A stretch of DNA of 64,000 nt from Trebonia sp963836195 (GTDB lineage Bacteria; Actinomycetota; Actinomycetes; Streptosporangiales; Streptosporangiaceae). Numbering within the stretch: the stretch's first letter is position 1; the number at the start of each line of letters is the position of its first letter. Shown piece by piece: positions 53,852-64,000 of this stretch. The notes beneath the pieces are model-generated. The model was not told the DNA's origin. It did no database searches and saw only the letters and a list, made by a program, of their open reading frames with translations. The translations under genes were made by a program, and so were the position numbers. The stretch is from the NCBI GenBank assembly GCA_963836195.1, contig CAWIIX010000005.1:682001-746000 (forward strand), given 5' to 3'.

Positions 53852-54747
53852 TCGTCGCCAATACCCGGGCGGAGCTCAAGGGCGCCCGCGACAAGCTGGC
53901 CGGGCCGGTTGTCCTCGTCCCGACGATGGGGGCGCTGCACGACGGCCACCGGGCGCTGCTGCGCCGCGCCCGCGAGCTCGCCGGCCCCGGTGGCGCGGTC
54001 GCGGTCTCCATCTTCGTCAACCCGCTCCAGTTCGGCCCGAACGAGGACCTGGACAGGTACCCCCGCACGCTGGACCAGGACCTGGCGGCGTGCGAGCAGG
54101 AGCAGGTGGACCTCGTGTTCGCGCCCAGCGCCCGCGAGATGTACCCGGAGCGGCAGCTGGTGATGGTCGACCCCGGTCCGGCCGGGGAGATCCTCGAGGG
54201 CGAGTTCCGGCCCGGCTTCTTCCACGGCGTCCTGACCGTCGTGCTGAAGCTGTTCAACCTGGTCCGCCCGGACATCGCCGTGTTCGGGCAGAAGGACGCG
54301 CAGCAGCTCGCCCTGGTCCGGGCGATGGTCGCCGACTTCGCGCTCGCGATCGCGGTCGAGGCGGTGCCCACGGTGCGGGCGCCCGACGGGCTGGCGCTCT
54401 CGAGCAGGAACAAGTACCTCTCGGCCGACGAGCGAGTGGTGGCGCCGGTCCTGCACCGCGCGCTTGCCGCCGGGGCGGCGGCGGCGCCGGCCGGGCCGGC
54501 CGCGGTCCTGGCCGCCGCCCGGCAGGCGCTTGACGACGCCGGGCGCCCCGGCCCGGCCGAGGCAGCGCCCCGGGTTGACTATCTCGCCCTGGTGGACGCG
54601 CGCAGCTACCGGCCAGTTCCCGCCGCGCCCGATGAAGACCATGACGGGGACGCGGTGCTGGCCATCGCGGCCCGGGTGGGCGCCACCCGGCTGATCGACA
54701 ACGTCATTGTGCGATTCGGGACGGAACGGCATGCTGCTGACGATTGA
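53848..54747 (+). CDS. panC: Pantothenate synthetase
   Basis: 299 residues. ATP/pantoate motifs PTMGALHDGHRALLRRA (HIGH-like DGH), SIFVNPLQFGPNEDLDRYPR, VFGQKDAQQLALVRAMV and LALSSRNKYLS. It joins pantoate and beta-alanine. panD and nadB/nadC, often between panC and coaX, are absent. The 3' end overlaps coaX by 17 bases. Confidence 0.95.
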   Translation: MIVANTRAELKGARDKLAGPVVLVPTMGALHDGHRALLRRARELAGPGGAVAVSIFVNPLQFGPNEDLDRYPRTLDQDLAACEQEQVDLVFAPSAREMYPERQLVMVDPGPAGEILEGEFRPGFFHGVLTVVLKLFNLVRPDIAVFGQKDAQQLALVRAMVADFALAIAVEAVPTVRAPDGLALSSRNKYLSADERVVAPVLHRALAAGAAAAPAGPAAVLAAARQALDDAGRPGPAEAAPRVDYLALVDARSYRPVPAAPDEDHDGDAVLAIAARVGATRLIDNVIVRFGTERHAADD

Positions 54748-55618
54748 CATCGGGAACACCAACACGGTCCTCGGCGTGTTCGACGGGGCGACGATCGTCG
54801 AGCACTGGCGGATGGCGACCGTCCCCGACCGGCCCGCCGACGAGATCGCGGTCGTGCTCTACGGCCTGCTGCAGCGCTCGGCCACGGTCAAGGAGCCGGA
54901 CCTGCACGGGATCTCGCTCTGCTCCACCGTGCCCTCGGTGCTGCACGAGATGCGCGAGGTCTGCCGCCGGTACTTCCCGCAGCTGCCGGCCGTGGTCGTG
55001 CAGCCCGGGGTGAAGACCGGGGTGCCGATCAGGATGGACAACCCCAAGGAGGTCGGCAGCGACCGGATCATGAACTCGCTCGCCGCCGTGCACCTGTACG
55101 GCGGGCCCGCGATCGTGGTCGACTTCGGCACCTCGACCAACTTCGACGCGGTCAGCGCCCGCGGCGAGTTCGTCGGCGGCGCGCTCGCGCCCGGGATCGA
55201 GGTCTCGGTCGACGCGCTGTCGCGCCGGGCCGCGCAGCTGCTGAAGGTCGAGCTGACCCGGCCGCCCCGGGTGATCGGCAAGAACACGGTCGAGGCGCTG
55301 CAGTCCGGGATCGTGTACGGGTTCGCCGGGCAGGTGGAGGGGATCGCGCAGCGGATGGCGGCCGAGCTCGCGCCCGAAGACCCGTCGGCGGTGACGGTGA
55401 TCGCCACCGGCGGGCTGGCGGCGCTCGTCATCGACGAGGTGCCGATCATCGACGCGCACGAGCCCTGGCTCACGCTGATCGGCCTGCGCCTGGTCTGGGA
55501 GCGGAACGTCAGCCCGGGGGGCGGCGGGTTCGGTCCGGGCGGGTCTGGCGGCCCCGGCGCGGCCCGTCAGGAAACTGATGTGCCCAAGGATCCGATCGCC
55601 GGTAACCTTCGGGCGTGA
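54731..55618 (+). CDS. coaX: Type III pantothenate kinase
   Basis: 295 residues from ATG 54731 (MLLTIDIGNTNTVLGVFDG). Further motifs: RMATVPDRPADEIAVVL, VGSDRIMNSLAAVHLYGGPAIVVD, FGTSTNFDAVS and GGALAPGIEVSVDALSRRAA. This is the ASKHA-fold CoaX that starts CoA synthesis and is not feedback-inhibited by CoA. A Gly-rich tail of about 30 residues follows the core. It overlaps lysS by four bases. Confidence 0.95.
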   Translation: MLLTIDIGNTNTVLGVFDGATIVEHWRMATVPDRPADEIAVVLYGLLQRSATVKEPDLHGISLCSTVPSVLHEMREVCRRYFPQLPAVVVQPGVKTGVPIRMDNPKEVGSDRIMNSLAAVHLYGGPAIVVDFGTSTNFDAVSARGEFVGGALAPGIEVSVDALSRRAAQLLKVELTRPPRVIGKNTVEALQSGIVYGFAGQVEGIAQRMAAELAPEDPSAVTVIATGGLAALVIDEVPIIDAHEPWLTLIGLRLVWERNVSPGGGGFGPGGSGGPGAARQETDVPKDPIAGNLRA

Positions 55619-57096
55619 CTGAAGAATCCGTTCCTGAGCAGGTACGCGTCCGGCTGGACAAGCGTTCGCGGATGCTTTCATCCGGAATCGACCCTTATCC
55701 GGTGAGCTACCCGCGGACGACGTCGGTCGCCCTGCTGCGGGACGAGTACGGTTCCCTGCCGCCGGACACCGCGACCGGGACGACGGCGGGCGTCGCGGGC
55801 CGCGTGATCCTGTCCCGGATCGGCGGCAAGCTCTGCTTCGCCACCCTGCGCGACGGAACCGGGGACATTCAGGTGATGATCTCGCTCGCGGGCGTGGGCG
55901 AGGAAGCGCTGGCGGCGTGGAAGCGGGACGTCGATCTGGGCGACCACGTCGGGGTGACCGGGGAGGTCATCACGTCGCGGTCGGGCGAGCTGTCGGTGCT
56001 GGCGGACTCGTTCGCGGTCACCGCCAAGTCGCTGCGGCCGCTGCCCGACAAGCACGCCGGGCTGACCGACCCCGAGGCGCGGGTCAGGCAGCGGTACGTG
56101 GACCTGATCGTGAACCCGCGGGCCAGGCAGCTGGCCGAGATGCGGTCGGCCGTGATCCAGTCGGTCCGGTCGGAGCTGGTGGGCCGGGGCTACATGGAAG
56201 TCGAGACGCCGGTGCTGACCGGCACTCACGGCGGGGCCAACGCGCGGCCGTTCGAGACGCACTTCAACGCCTACGACGCGCAGGTGTACATGCGGATCGC
56301 GCTCGAGCTGTACCTGAAGCGGCTCGTCGTCGGCGGGATCGAGTCGGTCTTCGAGATCGGGCGGAACTTCAGGAACGAGGGGGTCGACGCGACCCACAAC
56401 CCCGAGTTCACCATGCTCGAGGCGTACCAGGCCTACGCCGACTACAACACGATGGCGGAGCTGACGCAGGCCCTGGTCCAGGGGGCGGCGATCGCGGCGT
56501 TCGGCTCGACCGTGATCAAGCGGGCGGACGGGTCCGAGTACGACATCGGCGGCCAGTGGCGGTCGATCTCGGTGCACGAGGGGATCTCGCTGGCGGTCGG
56601 CCGGGAGATCACCCCGGATACCCCGGAGGCGGTGCTCAGGGAGCTGTCCAAGGAGCTGGACGTGCCGTTGCAGCCGGGCTGGAACCGCGCCCAGGTGCTG
56701 CTGGAGATGCACGAGCGGCTGGTCGAGAAGAAGACCGTCGAGCCCACGTTCTACCGGGACTTCCCGGTCGAGGTATCCCCGCTGACCCGGCAGCACCGGT
56801 CCGACCCCCGGCTGGCGGAGAAGTGGGACCTGGTCGTATTCGGGGCCGAGATCGCCACCGCCTACTCCGAGCTGGTGGACCCGGTGGTGCAGCGGGAGCG
56901 GCTCACCGCGCAGTCCCTGCTCGCGGCCGGCGGCGACGCTGAGGCGATGGAGCTCGACGAGGACTTTCTGCTCGCGCTCGAGTACGCGATGCCGCCCACC
57001 GGCGGCCTCGGCATGGGCATGGATCGCCTGATGATCATGCTGACCGGCGAGAGCATCAGGGAGACGATCCTGTTCCCGTTCGTTCGGCCGTCGTAA
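55615..57096 (+). CDS. lysS: Lysyl-tRNA synthetase, class II
   Basis: 493 residues from GTG 55615. OB-fold anticodon domain at 50-150 (AGRVILSRIGGKLCFATLRD), class II core with motif 2 FEIGRNFRNEGVDATHNPEF and motif 3 GGLGMGMDRLMIMLTG. It charges tRNA-Lys. It ends the co-directed hpt-to-lysS run, followed by a strong terminator. Confidence 0.97.
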   Translation: MTEESVPEQVRVRLDKRSRMLSSGIDPYPVSYPRTTSVALLRDEYGSLPPDTATGTTAGVAGRVILSRIGGKLCFATLRDGTGDIQVMISLAGVGEEALAAWKRDVDLGDHVGVTGEVITSRSGELSVLADSFAVTAKSLRPLPDKHAGLTDPEARVRQRYVDLIVNPRARQLAEMRSAVIQSVRSELVGRGYMEVETPVLTGTHGGANARPFETHFNAYDAQVYMRIALELYLKRLVVGGIESVFEIGRNFRNEGVDATHNPEFTMLEAYQAYADYNTMAELTQALVQGAAIAAFGSTVIKRADGSEYDIGGQWRSISVHEGISLAVGREITPDTPEAVLRELSKELDVPLQPGWNRAQVLLEMHERLVEKKTVEPTFYRDFPVEVSPLTRQHRSDPRLAEKWDLVVFGAEIATAYSELVDPVVQRERLTAQSLLAAGGDAEAMELDEDFLLALEYAMPPTGGLGMGMDRLMIMLTGESIRETILFPFVRPS

Positions 57097-57105
57097 GGAG
57101 GCCGA

Positions 57106-57152
57106 ACGTCAGAACCCCGTACGACGTCCTCAGTCGTACGGGCTTCTGACGT
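57106..57152. terminator. Bidirectional terminator after lysS
   Basis: ACGTCAGAA (57106-57114) plus CCCGTACGAC (57116-57125) pair with GTCGTACGGG (57133-57142) plus TTCTGACGT (57144-57152): 19 pairs with one mismatch and a 7-base loop, between convergent lysS and NlpC/P60. Confidence 0.9.
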
Positions 57153-57165
57153 CTTGCTCGTCCCG

Positions 57166-58143
57166 TTAGCTGATCCGGACGGCCCCGGAGTAGGGGTCCT
57201 GGGAGATCGCCTGGACCATGACGTCCTGGCCGGTGGCGGGCGCGTCCACCATCAGGCCGTCGCCGATGTAGATGCCCACGTGGTCTAGCCCGAAGAAGAA
57301 CACCAGGTCGCCGGGCTCAAGGTCGGACTCGGAGACGTGCACGCCCAGGTTCCACAGGTCCCCGGTGTAGTGCGGGAGCGAGATCCCCTGCTGTGCGAAG
57401 GCCCAGACGACGAGGCCGGAGCAGTCGAACGCGGTCGGCCCGGCGGCAGCCCAGACGTACGGGTAGCCGATACGGGTCAGCGCCGCCCGGAGCGCGATCT
57501 CGCCGACGGTGTTGCCCTTCGGCAGCGGGTAATTGGGGTAGCTCCCGGTCTTGTCGAATACGGCCACCGCGGCCGACATCTCCGAGCTCTGCAAGATGTC
57601 CATCTTGGCGTTGATCTGGGAGACCTTGCTGTTGATCTGCTTCGTCAGCGAGTTGACGGTGGCGATCTCCTGCGCGGCGGCCTCCTGCGCCCGGGCGGCG
57701 GCCAGCTGCTCCCGCTGGAGCGTGGACAGCCGCAGGCCGGCCTGGTTGTCGACTTCCTCGACAGTTGACGCCTGGTTCAAGAACTGCCCCGGGTTGCCGC
57801 TGGTGAGCAGCTGCAGCGTTGGGTTCATGCCGCCGTTCATGTAGCCCATGGCGGCGAGCTGGGCGACCGCGGCCTGGCTGCCGGCCATCGCCTCGTCCGC
57901 CTGCTTGGCCGCCTGCTTGGCGAAGAACTCCTCGCTCTTGGCGTGGGTGATCTCGATCTTGAGGCCGTCGTACTGCTGGCTGAGGGAGTCCACTTGATTG
58001 GACAACTGCTTGGCCTCCGCCACCAGCTGGTTGAGCGACGGCTGAACGCGGACCGTCTGCGCCTGGCTCGCGCTGCCCTGCAAGAGGACGGCTACGGAGG
58101 CGGCGGCCACGACGAGCGGTAGAACCCGGCTAACTGTACGCAC
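57166..58143 (-). CDS. Secreted NlpC/P60 peptidoglycan endopeptidase
   Basis: 325 residues. Signal peptide LPLVVAAASVAVLLQGSASQ with cleavage likely after SQA. Coiled-coil 35-190 (QLSNQVDSLSQQYDGLKIEI), then NlpC/P60 with FDCSGLVVWAFAQQGISLPH (Cys), LDHVGIYIGDGLMVDAPATG (His). It cuts wall peptides. The coiled-coil resembles that of Rip/CwlO proteins, which need an activator. Confidence 0.92.
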   Translation of the reverse strand: MRTVSRVLPLVVAAASVAVLLQGSASQAQTVRVQPSLNQLVAEAKQLSNQVDSLSQQYDGLKIEITHAKSEEFFAKQAAKQADEAMAGSQAAVAQLAAMGYMNGGMNPTLQLLTSGNPGQFLNQASTVEEVDNQAGLRLSTLQREQLAAARAQEAAAQEIATVNSLTKQINSKVSQINAKMDILQSSEMSAAVAVFDKTGSYPNYPLPKGNTVGEIALRAALTRIGYPYVWAAAGPTAFDCSGLVVWAFAQQGISLPHYTGDLWNLGVHVSESDLEPGDLVFFFGLDHVGIYIGDGLMVDAPATGQDVMVQAISQDPYSGAVRIS

Positions 58144-58311
58144 GTCGATGCACGTTATTAGATGCAGCCGCCGTAGGCGACCGACTCACGTGAATTTTTG
58201 CTTTTCTAACGGTATCCGCGTTTCCCGGCGCGGGTCGTGAACATGTGGTACAGCCGCAGGGCTCCGCTCAGTGGCCGCCCGATCGCATTGAGGCGCTACA
58301 GTAGTGCCGCG

Positions 58312-58815
58312 ATGGGGTACATAGTGAGGCAGGCGCGCACCAGGGATGTCCCGGAAATCCGCGCGCTCATCGACGAGAACGTCGGTTCGCGGCGGTTGCT
58401 CGACAAGCACACGGTGAACCTATACGAGGACATCCTCGAGTTCAGCGTGTCCGAGAGTTCCGACGGCGGGGCCGTGGTCGGATGCGGGGCCCTCCATGTT
58501 ATGTGGGAGGATCTCGCCGAACTGCGCACGGTCGCCGTTCACCAGAGCATGCGCGGCGCGGGCATCGGCCACCTGATCGTCGACGACTTGCTCGACCGCG
58601 CCCGCCGGGTCGGCGTATCGCGAGTATTCGTGCTGACCTTTGCGGTCGACTTCTTCGGCCGTCACGGCTTCACCGAAATCAGCGGCACACCGGTGGCCCC
58701 GGAGGTTTACGCTGAGTTGCTGCGCTCTTACGATGACGGCGTAGCCGAGTTCCTCGACCTCGATCGTGTGAAGCCCAACACACTGGGAAACACGCGCATG
58801 CTGCTCAGGCTCTAG
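58312..58815 (+). CDS. GNAT amino-acid N-acetyltransferase (ArgA type)
   Basis: 167 residues from ATG 58312. GNAT acetyl-CoA loop VHQSMRGAGIGHLIVDDLLD; RQARTRDVPEIRALIDENV at the N-terminus and a C-terminal VLTFAVDFFGRHGFTEIS motif. Short single-domain ArgA-like enzymes of actinobacteria make N-acetylglutamate for arginine synthesis, and this length and the RDVPEIRALI / FFGRHGF blocks fit. Substrate is inferred. Confidence 0.85.
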   Translation: MGYIVRQARTRDVPEIRALIDENVGSRRLLDKHTVNLYEDILEFSVSESSDGGAVVGCGALHVMWEDLAELRTVAVHQSMRGAGIGHLIVDDLLDRARRVGVSRVFVLTFAVDFFGRHGFTEISGTPVAPEVYAELLRSYDDGVAEFLDLDRVKPNTLGNTRMLLRL

Positions 58816-59009
58816 GAGATCGGGCCGATGCCTGCCGCTTGGCGGCGGTATGCCGCCGCCGTCGGCGGTTTTGCGCCTGCCGCCGCCCGATCGGCCGGTT
58901 GCGGCGGGTAGAGTTCCAGGTGCGGGCAGTTCACCATACGGGTCAGGTCGCCGCGGATGCCCGTGCCGGCCGTGGCCGGCCGCTGCTGATCGTGGGCCGA
59001 GGAAGCGTT

Positions 59010-59300
59010 ATGTTGCAGGACCTTGCCGCACTTACACCGCCTGCGATTGTCTGCGCCGCCGTTCTCATCGGCGCCTGGGCGATCGTGCGCCGTGAGCTCG
59101 CGCCAAAGCGCAAGCAGCGGGCCGAGGCGGCGGCGACCGCCGACCAGGAGCGCGCGGTTGACCGCGAGCGCGGCAGAAGCTTATATTCCCGACATCGGCG
59201 ATTTATCTGGACTCGTTGCTTGGCTATGCGCGCGTTTTACCGCAGCTTGAGAAGCCGGTCATCATGGGATTACGTCCGCGACAACGGATTGTCGCGATGA
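59010..59300 (+). CDS. Small single-pass membrane protein
   Basis: 96 residues from ATG 59010 with GAGGAAG about 6 bases upstream. One membrane helix (ALTPPAIVCAAVLIGAWAIV) followed by a basic then charged region (ELAPKRKQRAEAAATADQER). The last 35 residues (after DRERGRSLYSRHRR) look less natural; the alternative frame would end sooner, so another frame slip near 59175 is possible. Function unknown. Confidence 0.45.
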   Translation: MLQDLAALTPPAIVCAAVLIGAWAIVRRELAPKRKQRAEAAATADQERAVDRERGRSLYSRHRRFIWTRCLAMRAFYRSLRSRSSWDYVRDNGLSR

Positions 59301-59493
59301 CAACGTGCGCTTGGGCGATATGCTAGCTGTGCACCTATTGTCACGTGACGTAGCGCGGATGCCGGTCCCGCTTGAGGTTTCGCCGGGCGCCTATTCAGTT
59401 CACCGAGAAGTTACGCCCCCCGGAATTGTGTGGGGCATGGGCTGGGTATATGTTATTGCGATAATACTTACTCCGCAGAAGGGCTGAATCTCC

Positions 59494-59820
59494 ATGGCGC
59501 AGAAGGTGCAGGTACTACTGCTCGATGACCTCGACGGTAGTGAAGCGACCGAGACGGTGACCTTTGGACTCGACGGCGTCTCCTATGAGATCGACCTCAG
59601 TTCGGGCAACGCCGGCCGCATCCGCAAAGAGCTCGCCCAGTATGTGGAGCACGCCCGCAAAGCCGGCAACGCGCAGGCCCGGCGGCGTCGGCAGCGGAAC
59701 GGCGCCGGTCGCGAGCAGAGCGCCCGAATCCGCGAGTGGGCCAAGTCGCGCGGGTTCAAGGTGAACGAGCGCGGCCGCATCCCGGCCCAGATCGTGGCGG
59801 AGTACGACGCCGCCCACTAG
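59494..59820 (+). CDS. lsr2: Lsr2 nucleoid-associated protein
   Basis: 108 residues, usual length. N-terminal dimerisation part MAQKVQVLLLDDLDGSEATE and YEIDLSSGNAGRIRKELAQY; the C-terminal AT-hook-like RGR is present in KVNERGRIPAQIVAEY. Lsr2 bridges DNA and silences AT-rich, often foreign, genes. Start ATG 59494. It lies just upstream of clpC, as in Streptomyces. Confidence 0.96.
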   Translation: MAQKVQVLLLDDLDGSEATETVTFGLDGVSYEIDLSSGNAGRIRKELAQYVEHARKAGNAQARRRRQRNGAGREQSARIREWAKSRGFKVNERGRIPAQIVAEYDAAH

Positions 59821-59872
59821 ACGCCGGCCGTCCGTCGCCGAACCCCCCTCGGCGCCGGCGGTGACGTGTTCT

Positions 59873-59886
59873 GTTCGCTCTTGGCG
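59873..59886 (+). promoter_or_regulatory. ClgR-type box 1 upstream of clpC
   Basis: GTTCGC-TCTTG-GCG matches the GTTCGC-N5-GCG consensus known for the actinobacterial Clp regulator ClgR. Located about 225 bases before the clpC start. Confidence 0.6.
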
Positions 59887-59914
59887 TAGCCAGCTCGCAA
59901 GGCGTAGTCAAGTC

Positions 59915-59928
59915 GTTCGCTTGCGGCG
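59915..59928 (+). promoter_or_regulatory. ClgR-type box 2 upstream of clpC
   Basis: GTTCGC-TTGCG-GCG is a second exact match, 42 bases (four helical turns) after the first and in the same orientation. Two same-face boxes ahead of clpC strongly suggest ClgR activation. Confidence 0.6.
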
Positions 59929-60109
59929 TACTTGGAACTATGGTGCGACTTCACGCTGTTGGATGGGATGAAGACGCGGAGTCCGGGGAACGAGTCCTGA
60001 TAGTTGGCGCATAACGCGTTAAGCACAGGGTCGGGCACGCGGCTACCATGCGGAAGCAGGCAGGCACGCCGAAACCTGCCGGGATTCCCGCTGTGAGGAG
60101 AGCGACGAC

Positions 60110-62686
<2,577 letters not shown>

Positions 62687-62701
62687 GCGGTTCGGATCGA
62701 G

Positions 62702-62738
62702 GAAGCGGGGCCGGGAACATTGTTCCCGGCCCCGCTTC
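62702..62738. terminator. Terminator after clpC
   Basis: GAAGCGGGGCCGGGAAC (62702-62718) and its exact complement (62722-62738) enclose a 3-base loop, 16 bases after the clpC stop; no T-run, as usual in high-GC genomes. Confidence 0.9.
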
Positions 62739-62785
62739 TCGTTTCCCGGCGCCCGGGGGTCCCGGGGTCGCGGATAATGCTCGTT

Positions 62786-63664
62786 ATGTCCTCGGCTTAC
62801 CTGGAACCGGTGCTCGGCTGGTACGCGGCCAGCGCGCGCGATCTTCCGTGGCGGGCGCCGGGTGTGTCGCCGTGGGCGGTGCTGGTCAGCGAGATCATGC
62901 TGCAGCAGACGCCGGTGAGCCGGGTCCTGCCCGCCTACCAGGCCTGGCTCGAGCGGTGGCCGGCGCCCGCGGCGCTCGCCGCTGATCCGGCGGGCGAGGC
63001 CGTGCGGCAGTGGGGGCGGCTCGGCTACCCGCGCCGGGCGCTGCGCCTGCACGAGACCGCCACGATCGTGACCGAGCGGCACGGCGGCCGGATCCCGTCC
63101 TCCCGCGACGAGCTCCTGGCGCTGCCGGGAATCGGCCCGTACACCGCCGCCGCCGTCGCCGTGTTCGCGTTCGGCCGCAGGCACGCGGTCCTCGACACGA
63201 ACGTCCGGCGCGTCCTCACCCGGCTGGGATCGGGCCGCGAGTTCCCCGGTTCCCAGCCGTCGACGGCGGAGTACCGGTTCGCCGAGTCGCTGCTGCCGCA
63301 GGACGCGTCGGTCGCCGCCCGCTGGTCGGTCGCGGTCATGGAGCTCGGCGCGCTCACCTGCACGGCCGCGTCGCCCAGGTGCGACGACTGCCCCCTCGCG
63401 GCCGAGTGCGCCTGGCTCGCGGCCGGACGGCCGCCGGCGGAGGCGAGGCCCGTCGGCCAGCGCTACGAGGGGACCGACCGACAGTGCCGCGGCCGCCTGC
63501 TGGCGGTGCTGCGGGACTCGCGGGAGCCGGTGGCGCTCGCCCGCTTCGATCTCGCCTGGCCCGATGACATCCAGCGCGCCCGCGCCCTCGACGGCCTGGT
63601 GACCGACGGCCTGGTCGACCCGCTCCCGGACGGGACCTTCGCGCTGCCGGGGGCGACACGCTGA
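62786..63664 (+). CDS. mutY: A/G-specific adenine glycosylase, short form
   Basis: 292 residues from ATG 62786 (ATG 62777 is an alternative; earlier readings overlap the terminator). HhH-GPD core: LVSEIMLQQTPVSRVLPAYQ, LPGIGPYTAAAVAVFAFG and AVLDTNVRRVLTRLG with the catalytic Asp. The Fe-S loop is C-x6-C-x2-C-x5-C in CTAASPRCDDCPLAAEC. The C-terminal NUDIX-like 8-oxoG recognition domain of E. coli MutY is absent, replaced by about 60 residues, as is usual in actinobacteria. It removes A mispaired with 8-oxoG. Confidence 0.9.
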   Translation: MSSAYLEPVLGWYAASARDLPWRAPGVSPWAVLVSEIMLQQTPVSRVLPAYQAWLERWPAPAALAADPAGEAVRQWGRLGYPRRALRLHETATIVTERHGGRIPSSRDELLALPGIGPYTAAAVAVFAFGRRHAVLDTNVRRVLTRLGSGREFPGSQPSTAEYRFAESLLPQDASVAARWSVAVMELGALTCTAASPRCDDCPLAAECAWLAAGRPPAEARPVGQRYEGTDRQCRGRLLAVLRDSREPVALARFDLAWPDDIQRARALDGLVTDGLVDPLPDGTFALPGATR

Positions 63665-63722
63665 TTAACTGGGCCGGCGCGTCGGCCGGGGAACGGAGTG
63701 TATCGAGTCGCATACTTTCTGT

Positions 63723-64000
63723 ATGTGGAAGGATGCGGATCGTTATGAAGATGGTGACGACGACTACGACGCGACCCCCGGCCTAGGCGCCGCCCGGGAT
63801 CCCGACGCGTACTGGCGGCGGCGCTTCTTCGTCCTCGGCGGGGGGATCGCCGTCGTCGGGGCGTGCGTCTGGCTGTTCCCGGGCCCGCACAACGCGGCCC
63901 CGCGTGCCTCGGCGACCGCCCGGGCCTCCATGGCGGCGCTCGACAAACGGGGGCAGCTGCCGACCGCGGCCTACGGCCGCACGTGGCCCGGCCCGTCGCC
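63723..64000 (+). CDS. Single-pass membrane protein, cut by window end
   Basis: From ATG 63723 the frame is open to the end: MWKDADRYEDGDDDYDATPG, then RRRFFVLGGGIAVVGACVWL (membrane helix near 34-53) and a Pro/Ala-rich exterior. Acidic cytosolic N-terminus, short linker. It may be the secreted/anchored protein next to mutY in other actinomycetes. Function unknown; only 92 residues are visible. Confidence 0.6.
   Translation, partial: MWKDADRYEDGDDDYDATPGLGAARDPDAYWRRRFFVLGGGIAVVGACVWLFPGPHNAAPRASATARASMAALDKRGQLPTAAYGRTWPGPS

Overview
This window is chromosomal DNA from a high-GC actinomycete. Codon third positions are strongly G/C, and the marker genes are actinobacterial: a WhiB-family regulator, Lsr2, DUF3180, DUF2520, DUF4177, a DUF222 HNH protein, and a ponA2-type PBP / wblA / twin ArsA-like ATPase block. 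Gene order and protein character fit the Streptosporangiales/Streptomyces side of the Actinomycetia. Genus cannot be fixed from the sequence alone.

Layout. 1-2.6 kb: end of a ferritin-like protein, an acidic small protein, a MarR repressor, and a divergent wHTH/hemerythrin pair with a palindromic operator between them. 2.6-10.4 kb: a KdpE/KdpD-type two-component system beside two convergent APC/KimA-like permeases, each carrying a C-terminal OB-fold-like domain; this looks like an ion (probably K+) homeostasis cluster. 10.4-13.1 kb: DUF222-HNH protein and a small cysteine-motif protein. 13.1-19.5 kb: tRNA-Ser, SRP RNA, dnaX, ybaB (with an extreme Asp/Glu tail), recR, lysC, asd (frameshifted). 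19.7-23.6 kb: a haem-type transmembrane reductase with a huge Gly/Pro/Arg repeat tail, translationally coupled to a NuoF-like flavoprotein/ferredoxin fusion. 23.7-26.2 kb: UDP-glucose dehydrogenase, a gene-poor stretch, tRNA-Pro. 26.3-39.3 kb: metallophosphoesterase, YqeY, DUF1508, ponA2-like PBP, wblA, two ArsA-like ATPases, SPFH protein, DUF4177, RidA, NUDIX, MBL hydrolase, Crp, NlpC/P60. 39.3-45.4 kb: zinc-ribbon protein, an unknown repeat-like protein, ppa, dacB, DUF2342 metalloprotease, tilS. 45.4-57.1 kb: hpt, ftsH, folE, a lysyl-PG synthase-like protein, folP, folK, DUF3180, DUF2520, panC, coaX, lysS. 57.2-64 kb: NlpC/P60, argA-type GNAT, small membrane protein, lsr2, clpC (two ClgR-type boxes upstream), mutY, and the start of a membrane protein.

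The genes form several working groups: DNA replication/recombination (dnaX-ybaB-recR), aspartate-family amino acids (lysC-asd), envelope and redox control (PBP-wblA-ArsA), nucleotide salvage, folate and CoA biosynthesis (hpt-folE-folP-folK-panC-coaX), and protein quality control (ftsH, clpC).

A striking technical or biological feature is that at least nine genes, several of them normally essential (asd, ftsH), are broken by single-base shifts, and about 14 of about 16 shifts fall in 39.5-52.1 kb. The coding signal continues cleanly in another frame each time, so sequence error is the first explanation. The most interesting biology is the OB-fold permease pair with its two-component system, and the two-gene redox module with the repeat-rich tail.
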